From Hyphomonadaceae bacterium (GTDB lineage: Bacteria; Pseudomonadota; Alphaproteobacteria; Rhizobiales; Hyphomicrobiaceae): 64,000 nt of DNA. Numbering within the stretch: the stretch's first letter is position 1; the number at the start of each line of letters is the position of its first letter. The notes beneath the pieces are model-generated. The model did not search any database. It was not told where the DNA came from and worked only from the letters and a program-made list of their open reading frames with translations. The DNA lies in contig JAIEQJ010000049.1 of NCBI GenBank assembly GCA_019747815.1, positions 48,258 through 112,257 on the forward strand, in the 5' to 3' direction. This document shows, in pieces, positions 8,371 to 18,481 of this stretch. Position numbers and translations under genes: made by a program.

Positions 8371-9765
8371 GTGGCCAAACTCATCAAGCGTATCCTGGCG
8401 ATCGCCATCGTTGGAGCAATTGCGGCCGCTGTCATCTACGCTTCCGTCCTGCCAAACACGCAAAGGCAGGCTGATATCGCACGCCGCGCCAAGTTGATGG
8501 GCGGCGGACCGGTCCCTGTCTTGGCTGCCCCGACCCGCATTGCCGATGTGCCGCTCTATCTTGATGGCGTCGGCACGGCCAAGGCGCGCAACACGGTTGT
8601 CGTGCGGCCACAAGTTGACGGCCGCATTCTCAGCATCAATTTCAAGGAAGGCCAGGAGGTCAAGCGCGGCGACGTTCTGGCCAAGATCGATCCGTCGACC
8701 TATCAGGCCCAGTTCGACCAGGCCATCGCCAAGAAAGCCCTCGACGAGGCACAGCTTGCCAACGCTCAGCGCGACATGGAGCGGTATGCCAAGCTCGGCG
8801 GCAACATCGTGGCGCAGAAGACCATCGACACGCAACGCGCGCTCGTTGATCAGCTCACCGCACAGATCAAGCTCGACGATGCAGCCATTGCCAATGCCAA
8901 GGCGTTTCTCGACTACACGACCATCATCGCCCCAATCAACGGCCGTACCGGCATCCGGCTGGTCGATGAAGGCAACCTGGTGCGGGCCTCCGACGCCGGC
9001 ATCGTCATCATTACGGAGCTTCGCCCCATCAGCGTGCTCTTCACTCTGCCGCAGCAGCAGCTCGTTCAGGTCAACAAGGCGCTCGCGGCAGGAGCACTGG
9101 CGGTCGAGGCGCTCGATGCTGACGGTGGATTGATCCTCGATCACGGCACGCTGCAGGTGGTTGACAATCAGGTCGATCAATCGACAGGCACAGTACGCAT
9201 GAAGGCGGAGTTCCCCAACGCCGATCTGCAATTATGGCCGGGTCAATTTGTCAACGTCCGCCTCCTCGTCGATACGCTGCAGCAGGTCGTGGTGGTGCCT
9301 ACGCCGGCTGTGCAGCGCGGCCCCAATGGCACCTTCGTGTACGTTCTGAAGAAGGGCGAGGAGGATCGCGTGAACCTGCGCCCGGTCACCGTCACGCATC
9401 AGACGGAGGCCAACGCGGTCATCGCCAAGGGCCTCGACAGCACCGAGCGCGTAGTCACCACCGGTTTCGGCCGCCTCAAGGACGGCGCCGAAGTGGCAGT
9501 GGCGACGCCCAAGGAGCAGGAAACAGCCGCCGCCGCCAGGCAAGTCGCTACCGCCGCGAGGAGGGAAGATGCACGCGCCAACGTCCGCGCCGCCTGTGCT
9601 GCCGATATCCAAAGGCTCTGCGCCAACGTGGAGCGCGGCAAGGATATGCGCGCCTGCCTGCAGGCCAACGCCGCAGCGCTTTCCGAGGCCTGCAAGACCG
9701 CCGCCACGGGAGGCGGAACCCGCAAGAATGAGGTGCGCAAGGTTGAGGGCAGCGCGACCGAATGA
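8371..9765 (+). CDS. RND efflux periplasmic adaptor with Cys-rich C-terminal tail
   Basis: Membrane-fusion protein of about 464 residues, MdtA/AcrA-like. GTG 8371 is preferred because GGAAAGGG lies 6 nt upstream and the protein then starts with one anchor helix (AKLIKRILAIAIVGAIAAAVIYA); ATG 8323 is the alternative. The biotinyl-lipoyl half motifs (VRPQVDGRILSINFKEGQEVKRGDVLAKIDP), alpha-hairpin, beta-barrel and membrane-proximal domain follow in order. After residue about 400, an Ala-rich linker leads to a segment with four Cys (RAACAADIQRLCANVE...ACLQANAAALSEAC) like the eukaryote-type cysteine-rich repeat, which is rare on adaptors. Its stop overlaps the next start (ATGA). Confidence 0.9.
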   Translation: MAKLIKRILAIAIVGAIAAAVIYASVLPNTQRQADIARRAKLMGGGPVPVLAAPTRIADVPLYLDGVGTAKARNTVVVRPQVDGRILSINFKEGQEVKRGDVLAKIDPSTYQAQFDQAIAKKALDEAQLANAQRDMERYAKLGGNIVAQKTIDTQRALVDQLTAQIKLDDAAIANAKAFLDYTTIIAPINGRTGIRLVDEGNLVRASDAGIVIITELRPISVLFTLPQQQLVQVNKALAAGALAVEALDADGGLILDHGTLQVVDNQVDQSTGTVRMKAEFPNADLQLWPGQFVNVRLLVDTLQQVVVVPTPAVQRGPNGTFVYVLKKGEEDRVNLRPVTVTHQTEANAVIAKGLDSTERVVTTGFGRLKDGAEVAVATPKEQETAAAARQVATAARREDARANVRAACAADIQRLCANVERGKDMRACLQANAAALSEACKTAATGGGTRKNEVRKVEGSATE

Positions 9766-12700
9766 GCGTCTCCGGCCCCTTCATCCAGCGACCGATCGCC
9801 ACCACACTGCTGGCGTTCGCCGTGCTGCTTGGCGGCTGGCTGGGCTATTGGTGGCTGCCGGTGTCCTCCCTTCCGCAGGTCGATTTTCCCACCATCCAGG
9901 TGACCACCCAGTTGCCGGGCGCCAACCCGGAGACCATGGCCAACCTGGTGACGGCCCCGCTCGAACGCCAGCTCGGGCAGATTTCCGCGCTCACGTCCAT
10001 GACTTCGTCCTCATCCTTCGGCATGAGCCAGATCACGCTGCAATTCGCTCTCGATCGTGACATCGATGCCGCAGCACAGGACGTGCAGGCCGCCATCAAT
10101 GCCGCCGGCTCCACCTTGCCGCGCAACCTGCCCTACCCGCCCACCTACGCCAAGCTGAACCCGGCCGATACGCCGGTGATCACCCTTGCCCTGACGTCCG
10201 ATACCATACCGCTGCGCACCCTCTCCGACCTTGCCGACACGCTGATGTCGCAGCGCCTGGCCTCCGTGACCGGCGTCGGCCACGTGGCCGTCCAGGGCGG
10301 CATCAAGCCCGCGGTGCGCATCCAGGCCGACTTGTCCCGCCTCGCCTCCTACAACCTCAGCATGGCGGACCTGCGCGTCGCCATCGCCGGCGCCAATGTC
10401 TCCGGGCCCAAGGGCTCCCTCGACGGGCGTTTCCAGTCCTATGCGATATCCGCCAACGACCAGATCACCAATGCGGACGCCTACAGGGAGGTGGTGGTCG
10501 CCTACCGCAACAATGCCCCGGTGCTGCTCAAGGACGTTGCCCAGGTCGTCAACAGCCTGGAGAACACCAAGGTCGGCGGCTGGTACCAGGACACTCCGGC
10601 AGTCGTCATCGACGTATTCCGCCAGCCTGGCGCCAACGTCATCGAGACCGTCCAGCGCGTCAAGGCCGAGCTGCCGCGTCTCGAGCGCTCGATCCCGAGC
10701 GGGGTCAACCTCGCCGTCGTACACGATCGTACCGGCACCATCCGCGCCTCGGTCCGCGACGTCCAGTTCACCCTCTGCCTGAGCGTGGTGCTCGTCGTGC
10801 TGGTGGTGCTCATTTTCCTGCGATCGATGCGCGCCACCCTGATCGCCGGCGTGGCGCTGCCGATTTCACTAATCGCCACGTTTGGCGTCATGTGGTTCTT
10901 CGGGTTCTCGCTCGACAACCTCTCGCTGATGGCACTGACCATCGGCACGGGCTTTGTCGTGGACGATGCGATCGTCATGATCGAGAACATCGTGCGCCAC
11001 ATGGAGAAGGGCGACAACCCGATGCAAGCGGCGCTGAAAGGTGCGCGCGAAATCGGCTTCACCGTCATATCCCTCACCTTGTCGCTGATCGCCGTCTTCA
11101 TCCCGTTGCTGTTCATGACCGGTTTGGTCGGCCGTATGTTCCGCGAGTTCGCGCTGACGCTGACCATTGCCGTCGTCATCTCCGCCATCGTGTCGCTCAC
11201 GCTTACCCCGATGATGTGCTCGCGCATGCTTCGCCACGATGGCGGTGGCCGGGAGAGCGGCATCGCGCGCGCCTTCAACGGCGCGGTTGCGTGGGTGCTC
11301 CGCGGCTACCACCGCAGCCTCGAATGGGTGCTCAGACACGAGCGCGCCACTCTCGTCACCACGGTGGCGACGCTCGTTCTCACCGTTGCTCTCTACGTGA
11401 TCGTGCCCAAGGGCTTTCTGCCGCCGCAGGATACCGGCCTCCTCACGGCGGTCATCGAGGCTGGCCCCGAGGTCTCCTTCGCGGAGATGGAACGGCTACG
11501 GGGCAAGGTTGTCGATATCATTCGCAGGGACCCCGACGTCAAGGGTGTCGCATCGGTGATAGGAGTGAGCTCGCTCAATCCGACACCCAATGCCGGACAC
11601 TTGAAGATCACGCTCAAGCCGCGCGAAGCGCGCACCACCCATGTCACTGCCATCGCCGACCGCCTGCAGAGCACCGTGTCGGCCGTGCCCGGCATGATCG
11701 TGTTCTTCCAACCGGTACAGGACATCCAGGTCAGCACCCGCCAAAGCCGATCCCAGTACCAATACACACTGGTCAGCAGCAGCGACGAGGAAGTGGCGCT
11801 GTGGTCAGCCCGTCTGGTCGAGCGGCTGCGCCTGTCGCCCAAAATGCGCGACGTCGTGTCGGAGGCCCAGGACGGAGGCCTGCGGGCTTTCGTCAACGTC
11901 GACCGAGAAACCGCGGGCCGTCTGGGCGTGTCGATGCAGGCCATCAACGACGCGCTCAACGACGCCTTCGGCCAGCGCCAGATCTCCACCATCTACGCCC
12001 AGGCCAATCAGTACCGCGTCGTGCTGGAGGCCATGCAGCAGTTCCAGAGCGACCCATCGGCACTGTCGCGCGTCTTTGTTCCCTCAACCAATGGCGCCCA
12101 GGTGCCGCTCAGCGCCGTTGCCAGCATCGAGCGCAAGACCGCGCCGCTCACCATACAGCACCAAGATCAATTCCCGTCCGTGACCGTGAGCTTCAACCTC
12201 GCGCCGGGGGCCTCCCTGAGCGATGCGGTCTCCATCATCGACGAGGCGCAGCGGGAGATCGGCATGCCGACGTCGGTCACAGGCACCTACTCGGGCGATG
12301 CAGACGAGTTCACGCGCTCGCTCCAGGGTCAGCCGTGGCTCATTCTCGCCGCCGTCATCACCATCTACATCGTGCTCGGCGTGCTCTACGAAAGCTTCGT
12401 GCACCCCTTCACCATTCTCACCACCCTGCCCTCGGCCGGCATCGGCGCACTGCTCGCCTTGATGTATGTCGGCATGGATTTTTCCTTCGTCGCGTTGATC
12501 GGCATCGTGCTGCTGATGGGCATCGTAAAGAAGAACGCCATCATGATGATCGACTTCGCGCTGGAAGCCGAGCGCACGCAAGGCATGTCCCCGCGCGATT
12601 CCATCGTGCAAGCGAGCCTGCTGCGCTTCCGGCCGATCATGATGACGACGCTCGCCGCCCTGTTCGGCGCGCTTCCCTTGGCATTGGAGACCGGCACCGG

Positions 12701-12899
12701 CTCGGAGCTCAGGAACCCGCTCGGCGTCACCATCGTCGGCGGATTGCTGCTGAGCCAGCTCCTCACCCTCTACACCACGCCCGTCATCTACCTTGCCATG
12801 GAGCGTGTGCGGACGCGTCTTGCGCCAACCGCACATGACATGCCGGGCGTGGCCGCCCATCCGGTTGCGGAGGACGCAACCAGGCGGCCGGCGGAGTAG
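9762..12899 (+). CDS. RND multidrug efflux permease, first of pair (MdtB-like)
   Basis: A 1045-residue HAE1-type proton/drug antiporter. It starts MSVSGPFIQRPIATTLLAFAVLLGG, with the usual N-terminal helix. The TM4 proton-relay pair Asp401-Asp402 lies in FVVDDAIVMIEN, and the TM10 Lys is in GIVKKNAIMMIDFALEAER. Both docking/porter halves and twelve helices are as expected for the family. It overlaps the adaptor by 4 bp and the next permease follows 4 bp after its stop. The three genes thus form one operon arranged like mdtABC, in which two different permeases form a heterotrimer. An outer-membrane channel gene is not in the window. Confidence 0.93.
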   Translation: MSVSGPFIQRPIATTLLAFAVLLGGWLGYWWLPVSSLPQVDFPTIQVTTQLPGANPETMANLVTAPLERQLGQISALTSMTSSSSFGMSQITLQFALDRDIDAAAQDVQAAINAAGSTLPRNLPYPPTYAKLNPADTPVITLALTSDTIPLRTLSDLADTLMSQRLASVTGVGHVAVQGGIKPAVRIQADLSRLASYNLSMADLRVAIAGANVSGPKGSLDGRFQSYAISANDQITNADAYREVVVAYRNNAPVLLKDVAQVVNSLENTKVGGWYQDTPAVVIDVFRQPGANVIETVQRVKAELPRLERSIPSGVNLAVVHDRTGTIRASVRDVQFTLCLSVVLVVLVVLIFLRSMRATLIAGVALPISLIATFGVMWFFGFSLDNLSLMALTIGTGFVVDDAIVMIENIVRHMEKGDNPMQAALKGAREIGFTVISLTLSLIAVFIPLLFMTGLVGRMFREFALTLTIAVVISAIVSLTLTPMMCSRMLRHDGGGRESGIARAFNGAVAWVLRGYHRSLEWVLRHERATLVTTVATLVLTVALYVIVPKGFLPPQDTGLLTAVIEAGPEVSFAEMERLRGKVVDIIRRDPDVKGVASVIGVSSLNPTPNAGHLKITLKPREARTTHVTAIADRLQSTVSAVPGMIVFFQPVQDIQVSTRQSRSQYQYTLVSSSDEEVALWSARLVERLRLSPKMRDVVSEAQDGGLRAFVNVDRETAGRLGVSMQAINDALNDAFGQRQISTIYAQANQYRVVLEAMQQFQSDPSALSRVFVPSTNGAQVPLSAVASIERKTAPLTIQHQDQFPSVTVSFNLAPGASLSDAVSIIDEAQREIGMPTSVTGTYSGDADEFTRSLQGQPWLILAAVITIYIVLGVLYESFVHPFTILTTLPSAGIGALLALMYVGMDFSFVALIGIVLLMGIVKKNAIMMIDFALEAERTQGMSPRDSIVQASLLRFRPIMMTTLAALFGALPLALETGTGSELRNPLGVTIVGGLLLSQLLTLYTTPVIYLAMERVRTRLAPTAHDMPGVAAHPVAEDATRRPAE

Positions 12900-12903
12900 A
12901 CCC

Positions 12904-15900
12904 ATGAGCGTCTCCCAGCCCTTCATCGAACGGCCCATCGGCACGACGCTGCTGGCGATCGGGCTGTTTCTGCTCGGCGCCGTTGCCTACATGAACCTGC
13001 CGGTGGCGAGCCTGCCTTCGATCGAGTTCCCGACCATTCGGGTCAACGCCAGCCTCCCGGGCGCCGATGCCGAGACCATGGCCGCGCGCGTTGCCGCCCC
13101 CCTCGAGCGCCGGCTCGGGGAGATCCCGGGTGTCAACGAACTCACTTCAGTCAATTCGATCGGCTCCTCGCGCATCTCCATCCAGTTCGACCTCACGCGC
13201 GACATTGTCGGGGCGGCGCAGGATGTGCAGGCCGCCATCAATGCAGCGGCTGCGGACCTGCCGGCCGACATGCCGACGCAGCCCACGTTCCGGAAATCCA
13301 ATCCGTCCGCCTCGCCCATTCTTATTCTGGCGCTCACGTCCAAGACCATACCCGCAAGCGACATCTATGACGCCGCCGACACCGTCATCGTGCAGCGCCT
13401 CTCCCAGGTCGAGGGTGTGGCAGAGGTCACCGCTGCCGGCGCCGAGCAACCCGCCATCCGCGTGCGCGTAAACCCGATGCTGCTGTCCACCGTGGGCTTG
13501 AGCATCGAGGATGTGCGCAAGGCCATCATCGGCGCCAATGCTCTTTCCCCGCTCGGCATCATCGAGGGCGCCAAGCAGGCCATCGCCATCGGCTCCAATG
13601 CCCAATTGCGCACCGTCGACGACTACCGGAGGATCGTGCTCAAGACTGCCAAGGGCGACGTGGTGCGTCTGTCGGATGTAGCCCAGGTCAAGCAGGGCAC
13701 GCGCAACTCACGCTCGGCTGCGATGTTCAACAACCAGCCGGCGATCCTGCTGACCATCACCAAGAATGCCGATGCCAACGTCATCGACACCGTCGACCGC
13801 ATCAAGGCCCTGCTTCCCGAGATCAAGCGCTGGATCCCCGAAGGCATAGACATTTCCGTGCTTTCCGACCGCACCACGACCCTGCGGGCCAGCGTCCACG
13901 ACATGCAGCTCACATTGGGACTGTCGGTCGCCCTCGTCATGATGGTCGTCTATCTCTTCCTGCGACGTCCCACGCCCACCATTGCCGCCGGCATCACCGT
14001 GCCGCTGTCGCTCGCTGGCACGTGCGCCGCCATGTGGGCCGCGGGGTTCTCCGTCAACAACCTCACCCTCATGGCGCTCGCGGTCTCCGTCGGCTTCGTG
14101 GTCGACGATGCCATCGTCATGATCGAGAACATGTTCCGCAACTTGGAGCGTGGCTTCTCGCCCTTGCGTGCCGCCATGGAAGGCGCCCGCCAAATCGGCT
14201 TCACGGTGATCTCGATCAGCCTGTCGCTCATTGCGGCTTTCATTCCGCTCCTGTTCCTGGAGGGCATCGTCGGGCGCCTGCTCAGGGAATTCTCGGTCAC
14301 GCTTGTCTTTGCAATCGCCGTCTCCACCGTGGTCTCGCTCACCGTTACGCCCATGATCTGCGCGTACTTCGTCCGCTCGGGCCCGAGCCCCAGCACCACC
14401 CTCCTCGATCGCCTCGTCGAGGGCACCATGCGCCGGGTTCTCGGCGCCTACGGCCACACGCTCGACGTGGCACTCAGGCACCGTGTACTTACCACACTGG
14501 TCATGCTTGCCACCGTCGCCGCCACCGTGAACCTCTACGTCAAGACCCCCAAGGGCTACTTCCCGCAAGACGATACCGGCCTGATCGTCGGCTCCACCCA
14601 GGCTTATGCCGACGTTTCCTTCGAAGCCATGTCCAAGCTGCAGCAGCGGGCCCTCGACATCGTGCTGGCTGACCCGGCCGTGGCCGGCGTCGGCTCCTCG
14701 GTCGGCGCATCGTGGTTCAACGCATCGGTCAACCAGGGCCGCATGTTCATAAGCTTGAAGCCACTGTCCGAGCGCGGAGGGCTGACCACCCAGCGCATTA
14801 CGGATCGTCTGCGCCTGGCGCTCTCGGGCATCGAGGGTCTCAACGTTTCCTTCTTCGCCGCGCAGGACATCCGCGCCGGCGCGCGCCAGGGCCGATCGCA
14901 ATATCAATTCACGTTCTGGAGCCCCGAATTCGATGTGCTCTATGAGTGGGTGCCCAAGGTAGTCGAGCGTCTCAACCAGATTCCGGGGCTCACCGACGTC
15001 TCCACCGATCGCGAGCAGGGTGGATTGCAGGCCACGATCAAGATCGACAGGCAAGCCGCCGCACGGCTCGGTGTCGACGTGCAGGACATCAACAACGCGT
15101 TGAACAATGCGTTCTCCCAGCGCCAGATCTCCACCATCTACACCCAGCGCAATCAGTACCGCATCATCCTGGAGGTCGATCCGCGCTTCCAGCGGGCCCC
15201 CTCGGACCTCAACCGTATCTTCGTACCCGGCCGCAACGGCGTGCAGGTGCCGCTCGACAGTGTGGTCAATGTCAGCCAGACGCTGGCGCCGCTGGTGGTA
15301 AACCATCAAGGGCCGTTTCCCGCCGTAACCATAAACTATGGCCTCACGGCCGAGATGACACTCGATGAGGCTCAGGCTGCCATCCGCGCGGCGATTGCGG
15401 ATCTGAGGATGCCCGACGTCATTCGCGCGGAGGCCGCCGGCGACGCCAAGGCGTTCCAGCAGCAGGCCAACCGGCAGGCGCTTCTGATCATCGCAGCGCT
15501 GCTCGCCGTCTACATCGTGCTCGGCGTGCTCTACGAGAGCCTTGCGCACCCCTTAACCATCATTTCTACGCTGCCCTCGGCCGGGCTTGGTGCCTTGGTG
15601 GCCCTGCGGCTCGCCGGTATGGAACTCACCGTGATCGCCTTCATCGGCATCATCCTGCTCATCGGCATCGTCAAGAAGAACGGCATCATGCTGGTGGACT
15701 TCGCCCTGGAGGCGGAACGTGAACGGGGCCTAAGCCCTGCCCGCGCCATCCACGAGGCCTGCATGGAGCGCTTCCGCCCGATCATGATGACCACGTTTGC
15801 CGCTCTGCTGGGCGCCGTACCTCTGGCCATCGCCGCCGGCCCCGGCTCCGAGCTGCGTCGCCCGCTCGGCATCGCCATCATCGGCGGCTTGATCGTATCT

Positions 15901-16014
15901 CAGGTGCTCACCCTCTACACGACACCTGTCATCTACCTCCTCCTCGACAGGCTGCACAGGACGTTGTGGGGCAAGGGCCAGGCGGAACCCGAAGCTGCCC
16001 ACGGCGTTGCCTAG
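12904..16014 (+). CDS. RND multidrug efflux permease, second of pair (MdtC-like)
   Basis: A 1036-residue RND permease. ATG 12904 is chosen because it aligns with the first permease (MSVSQPFIERPIGTTLLAIG) and lies 4 bp after its stop. It has VVDDAIVMIENMFRNLERG in TM4 and GIVKKNGIMLVDFALEAERERG in TM10. The proton relay is therefore intact, so both subunits could be active. Together with the first permease and the adaptor it should form an inner-membrane, periplasm-spanning drug or detergent pump. Confidence 0.93.
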   Translation: MSVSQPFIERPIGTTLLAIGLFLLGAVAYMNLPVASLPSIEFPTIRVNASLPGADAETMAARVAAPLERRLGEIPGVNELTSVNSIGSSRISIQFDLTRDIVGAAQDVQAAINAAAADLPADMPTQPTFRKSNPSASPILILALTSKTIPASDIYDAADTVIVQRLSQVEGVAEVTAAGAEQPAIRVRVNPMLLSTVGLSIEDVRKAIIGANALSPLGIIEGAKQAIAIGSNAQLRTVDDYRRIVLKTAKGDVVRLSDVAQVKQGTRNSRSAAMFNNQPAILLTITKNADANVIDTVDRIKALLPEIKRWIPEGIDISVLSDRTTTLRASVHDMQLTLGLSVALVMMVVYLFLRRPTPTIAAGITVPLSLAGTCAAMWAAGFSVNNLTLMALAVSVGFVVDDAIVMIENMFRNLERGFSPLRAAMEGARQIGFTVISISLSLIAAFIPLLFLEGIVGRLLREFSVTLVFAIAVSTVVSLTVTPMICAYFVRSGPSPSTTLLDRLVEGTMRRVLGAYGHTLDVALRHRVLTTLVMLATVAATVNLYVKTPKGYFPQDDTGLIVGSTQAYADVSFEAMSKLQQRALDIVLADPAVAGVGSSVGASWFNASVNQGRMFISLKPLSERGGLTTQRITDRLRLALSGIEGLNVSFFAAQDIRAGARQGRSQYQFTFWSPEFDVLYEWVPKVVERLNQIPGLTDVSTDREQGGLQATIKIDRQAAARLGVDVQDINNALNNAFSQRQISTIYTQRNQYRIILEVDPRFQRAPSDLNRIFVPGRNGVQVPLDSVVNVSQTLAPLVVNHQGPFPAVTINYGLTAEMTLDEAQAAIRAAIADLRMPDVIRAEAAGDAKAFQQQANRQALLIIAALLAVYIVLGVLYESLAHPLTIISTLPSAGLGALVALRLAGMELTVIAFIGIILLIGIVKKNGIMLVDFALEAERERGLSPARAIHEACMERFRPIMMTTFAALLGAVPLAIAAGPGSELRRPLGIAIIGGLIVSQVLTLYTTPVIYLLLDRLHRTLWGKGQAEPEAAHGVA

Positions 16015-16047
16015 CAAGCTTGGTGCTGCCCAGAGGGGTCCGCTGAC

Positions 16048-16371
16048 ATGCAGACAAACACAGAGACTGCCGCTCCAGACACACCTACTCCATCGCACTC
16101 ACCGGTACAGGACGAGGCCAAGCTGGCACAGGCCAGGCGCCAGGTGGAGGCCATCAAGGGCTTCTACATTCACCTCGGTGTGTTCGTGCTGGTGCTGGCG
16201 GGACTGTTTACCATCAACGCTGCATCCGGCGGCTCGTGGTGGGTGCTTTGGGTCTTCTTTGGATGGGGAATCGGCATCGCGGCGCATGCGTTGATGGTCT
16301 TCGGCCGCACACCTCGGGCGGTCGCCGACTGGGAGAGGCGCAAGCTCAAGCAGCTTATGACCGAGCGATGA
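16048..16371 (+). CDS. 2TM-domain small membrane protein
   Basis: A 107-residue protein. It has an acidic/Pro-rich cytoplasmic head, then a 2TM domain (FYIHLGVFVLVLAGLFTINAA and WWVLWVFFGWGIGIAAHAL), then a basic tail (DWERRKLKQLMTER). This layout matches the bacterial 2TM family (PF13239), often found attached to sensor kinases or alone. It starts 33 bp after the second permease, probably as the last gene of the efflux operon. It might modulate the pump or be a passenger; nothing decides. Confidence 0.8.
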   Translation: MQTNTETAAPDTPTPSHSPVQDEAKLAQARRQVEAIKGFYIHLGVFVLVLAGLFTINAASGGSWWVLWVFFGWGIGIAAHALMVFGRTPRAVADWERRKLKQLMTER

Positions 16372-16390
16372 GTTGGACAGCGCCAGCAGG

Positions 16391-16663
16391 CTAGAGCCCG
16401 GCAACATCGCGCAAGTGATCCAAATACATCAGCCAAGCCGAAGCTCTGACAAGCTCCTCCCGTGTCTTCCAGCTCCCGCGGGCCCACACCCGCGTCAACA
16501 AGGTATGCGCCTTGCGCGAAAAGCTCGTCAGCTTTCCCCGCGAGCGGCGCAGGGCCTCGATCTCGGCCAGTTGGCGATCGCGCTGGGCGAGCAGGACCTC
16601 GGCCCGCTGGTAGGGGCCGACGGTGCGCCCCGGTGGCACGGTCTTTCTCGCTTGCTTGCTCAC
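16391..16663 (-). CDS. small basic helical protein, unknown
   Basis: A 90-residue protein. The GTG at 16663 is chosen because GAAGGA lies about 6 nt upstream. A TTG further up adds 18 residues without support. The sequence (QRAEVLLAQRDRQLAEIEALRRSRGK...) predicts two or three charged helices, partly coiled-coil. No Cys, no membrane segment. It converges with the 2TM gene. I do not recognise the family; a DNA- or RNA-associated role would be a guess. Confidence 0.5.
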   Translation of the reverse strand: MSKQARKTVPPGRTVGPYQRAEVLLAQRDRQLAEIEALRRSRGKLTSFSRKAHTLLTRVWARGSWKTREELVRASAWLMYLDHLRDVAGL

Positions 16664-16922
16664 AACGTCCTTCGTTCGGCTCCGGCGGGCCTCAACGCGG
16701 TGGCCAACCACCCCCAACTTAAGTCGGGATCTGGCTTCCCATTGCAGGCTTTTCTGTGAATGGCAAATGCCAGTCGGGCGGCGTAGCAGCCTTCAAGGAA
16801 GACCGCGGGGCTTAGCCGCCACGCTCTTCGGCCACAAAGCTGCCAAGGTCCTGTCCAACTTAGATTTTCGGGCACGACGAGTCGGCGTGCATGTCGCATA
16901 TCGCCGTTCGCGGGGGCTTGGA

Positions 16923-18479
16923 ATGCGCGCGTTTGTACGGCGGGCTGGAGTCTCGCTTTTCTTCACTGCCGCGCTGGCGCTGGCCAGTTCCTCGGCATCT
17001 GCCGACGAGCTGCTGGTCATGCCCTATGCCTGCACCATGATCGACGGACGGCCGCAGCTCAGGCACGCGCCCGAACAGAGCCATCGCATCATCGGGCGGC
17101 GGGAACAGCGGACCCACACCGCATGTTCCCCCACCAACCCAGACATGTGCCGCAGTTGGACGGTGCATCGCTTCGACCTCGATTGCGAGGGCGCGCGTGT
17201 GCCCTGGGTTTTTGTTGTTGCATCGATGGCGGAGGAGACGCGACGGGCATGGCTCGACGGCGACCGGTTGGTTCTGCGCATGCCACCGTCCTGGAGCCTC
17301 GAGCCGGATGATCCATGCGCGCGCCCGCCGAGCTTTGATGACCGCTACGGCTTCGGTCGCATGCGCCGCTACTGTGCGGACCGGCGGGCGATGGCCCCGC
17401 CACCCATCGTGGAGATGCCGTCCGGCTTCGCACCCATGCTCGGGATCGACGGCATCTTCGTCAAAGCATCCGGCCCCATGCCATCGCCACCACCCCCTGT
17501 CGCCGAAGCGCCGCCCGCACCCCCGCCCAAGGCGGCACGCGCCGAGCCGCGAACCGAACCTGCTCCATCGCCCGCCTCACGGCCCGAGCCGCGCTCGGAA
17601 CCGATTGCCGCGGATGTCGCCGCGCAGAACGCGCCTGCGCCGAAAGTCGCGGAGCAACCGCCATCCCCGACCATTCCGGCGCTACCCGTCGCGCCCACCG
17701 CGAAGTCGCAAGCATCCGCGCCACAAGCCTCACCGCCTGCAACACCCGGTGGCCCGGTGATTCCGAAGATCATCAATCGCCCGGAAACGGCGAGCACGGA
17801 CGCACCTGAACGACAGCTGCCCGTCACAAGCGTACCAAAGTCGGAGCCTGCAAAACCCGAGGCAGCGACGACGGCTGCCAATGTGCCGTCCCCGTCCAAG
17901 GAAGCCGTCCAGCCGCAGCCGCCAGCACCGCCCAAGGCCGGTCTCACGCGGGACGATGCAACGATCTCGGTCAACCTGCTGAGCGTTGTCCGCAGCCCGA
18001 CCATGGGAATCATTGCCTTCAGTGGGCTGGCCCTCCTCCTCATTGCGGCCTTCGCGTTTGCGCGCCGACGCGAGCGCTTGGCCGGCAGGCAAGCGCACGA
18101 TATTGCCTCGGTTTCGCTCGATAGCCAGCGCGGGCGCGGCCAGCTTGTTCCACACTCCGGCGCGCCATCTCGCCGGCCTGTTGCGGCTCCTCCGCCTCCC
18201 CCACCGCATACAGGACACCCTGCGGGACAGCGGGAGCCCGCCTGGGTCGACAGGATTCCCCAGACAAGGGCCGAGGCTCTGCAGATGCTCGGCATGGGTG
18301 TCTCACCCGATACCACCGAAACAGCCATGAAGAAGATCGTGGATGGCCTGCGGCAGAGCTGGCATCCCGATCTCGCCAAGAGCGAGATCGACCGCCAGTT
18401 GCGCGAATTCCGGGTGAAGCAGATCAATGCGGCCTGGGACTTGATCCAAGGCAAGCGCCTGGAGCGCCTGGATAGCTGA
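16923..18479 (+). CDS. membrane-anchored J-domain protein with secreted Cys-containing domain
   Basis: A 518-residue protein. ATG 16923 starts a signal peptide (MRAFVRRAGVSLFFTAALALASSSASA). Residues about 28-165 form an extracytoplasmic domain with several Cys, probably disulfide-linked. A Pro/Ala-rich linker of roughly 180 residues follows, then one membrane helix (MGIIAFSGLALLLIAAFAFA), then a cytoplasmic tail ending in a J-domain-like helix pair with the HPD signature (LRQSWHPDLAKSE). J-domains stimulate DnaK ATPase, so this looks like an outside-to-inside protein that recruits DnaK at the membrane. The partner is unknown. It converges with a GNAT gene across a long palindrome. Confidence 0.75.
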   Translation: MRAFVRRAGVSLFFTAALALASSSASADELLVMPYACTMIDGRPQLRHAPEQSHRIIGRREQRTHTACSPTNPDMCRSWTVHRFDLDCEGARVPWVFVVASMAEETRRAWLDGDRLVLRMPPSWSLEPDDPCARPPSFDDRYGFGRMRRYCADRRAMAPPPIVEMPSGFAPMLGIDGIFVKASGPMPSPPPPVAEAPPAPPPKAARAEPRTEPAPSPASRPEPRSEPIAADVAAQNAPAPKVAEQPPSPTIPALPVAPTAKSQASAPQASPPATPGGPVIPKIINRPETASTDAPERQLPVTSVPKSEPAKPEAATTAANVPSPSKEAVQPQPPAPPKAGLTRDDATISVNLLSVVRSPTMGIIAFSGLALLLIAAFAFARRRERLAGRQAHDIASVSLDSQRGRGQLVPHSGAPSRRPVAAPPPPPPHTGHPAGQREPAWVDRIPQTRAEALQMLGMGVSPDTTETAMKKIVDGLRQSWHPDLAKSEIDRQLREFRVKQINAAWDLIQGKRLERLDS

Positions 18480-18481
18480 AC

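Noticed and set aside
10892..12838. Long second-frame reading inside the first RND permease (and similar ones at 13708-15549, 43823-46006)
   Set aside because: Arg/His/Pro-rich translations without any motif, overlapping well-supported genes; typical shadows of GC-rich coding sequence.
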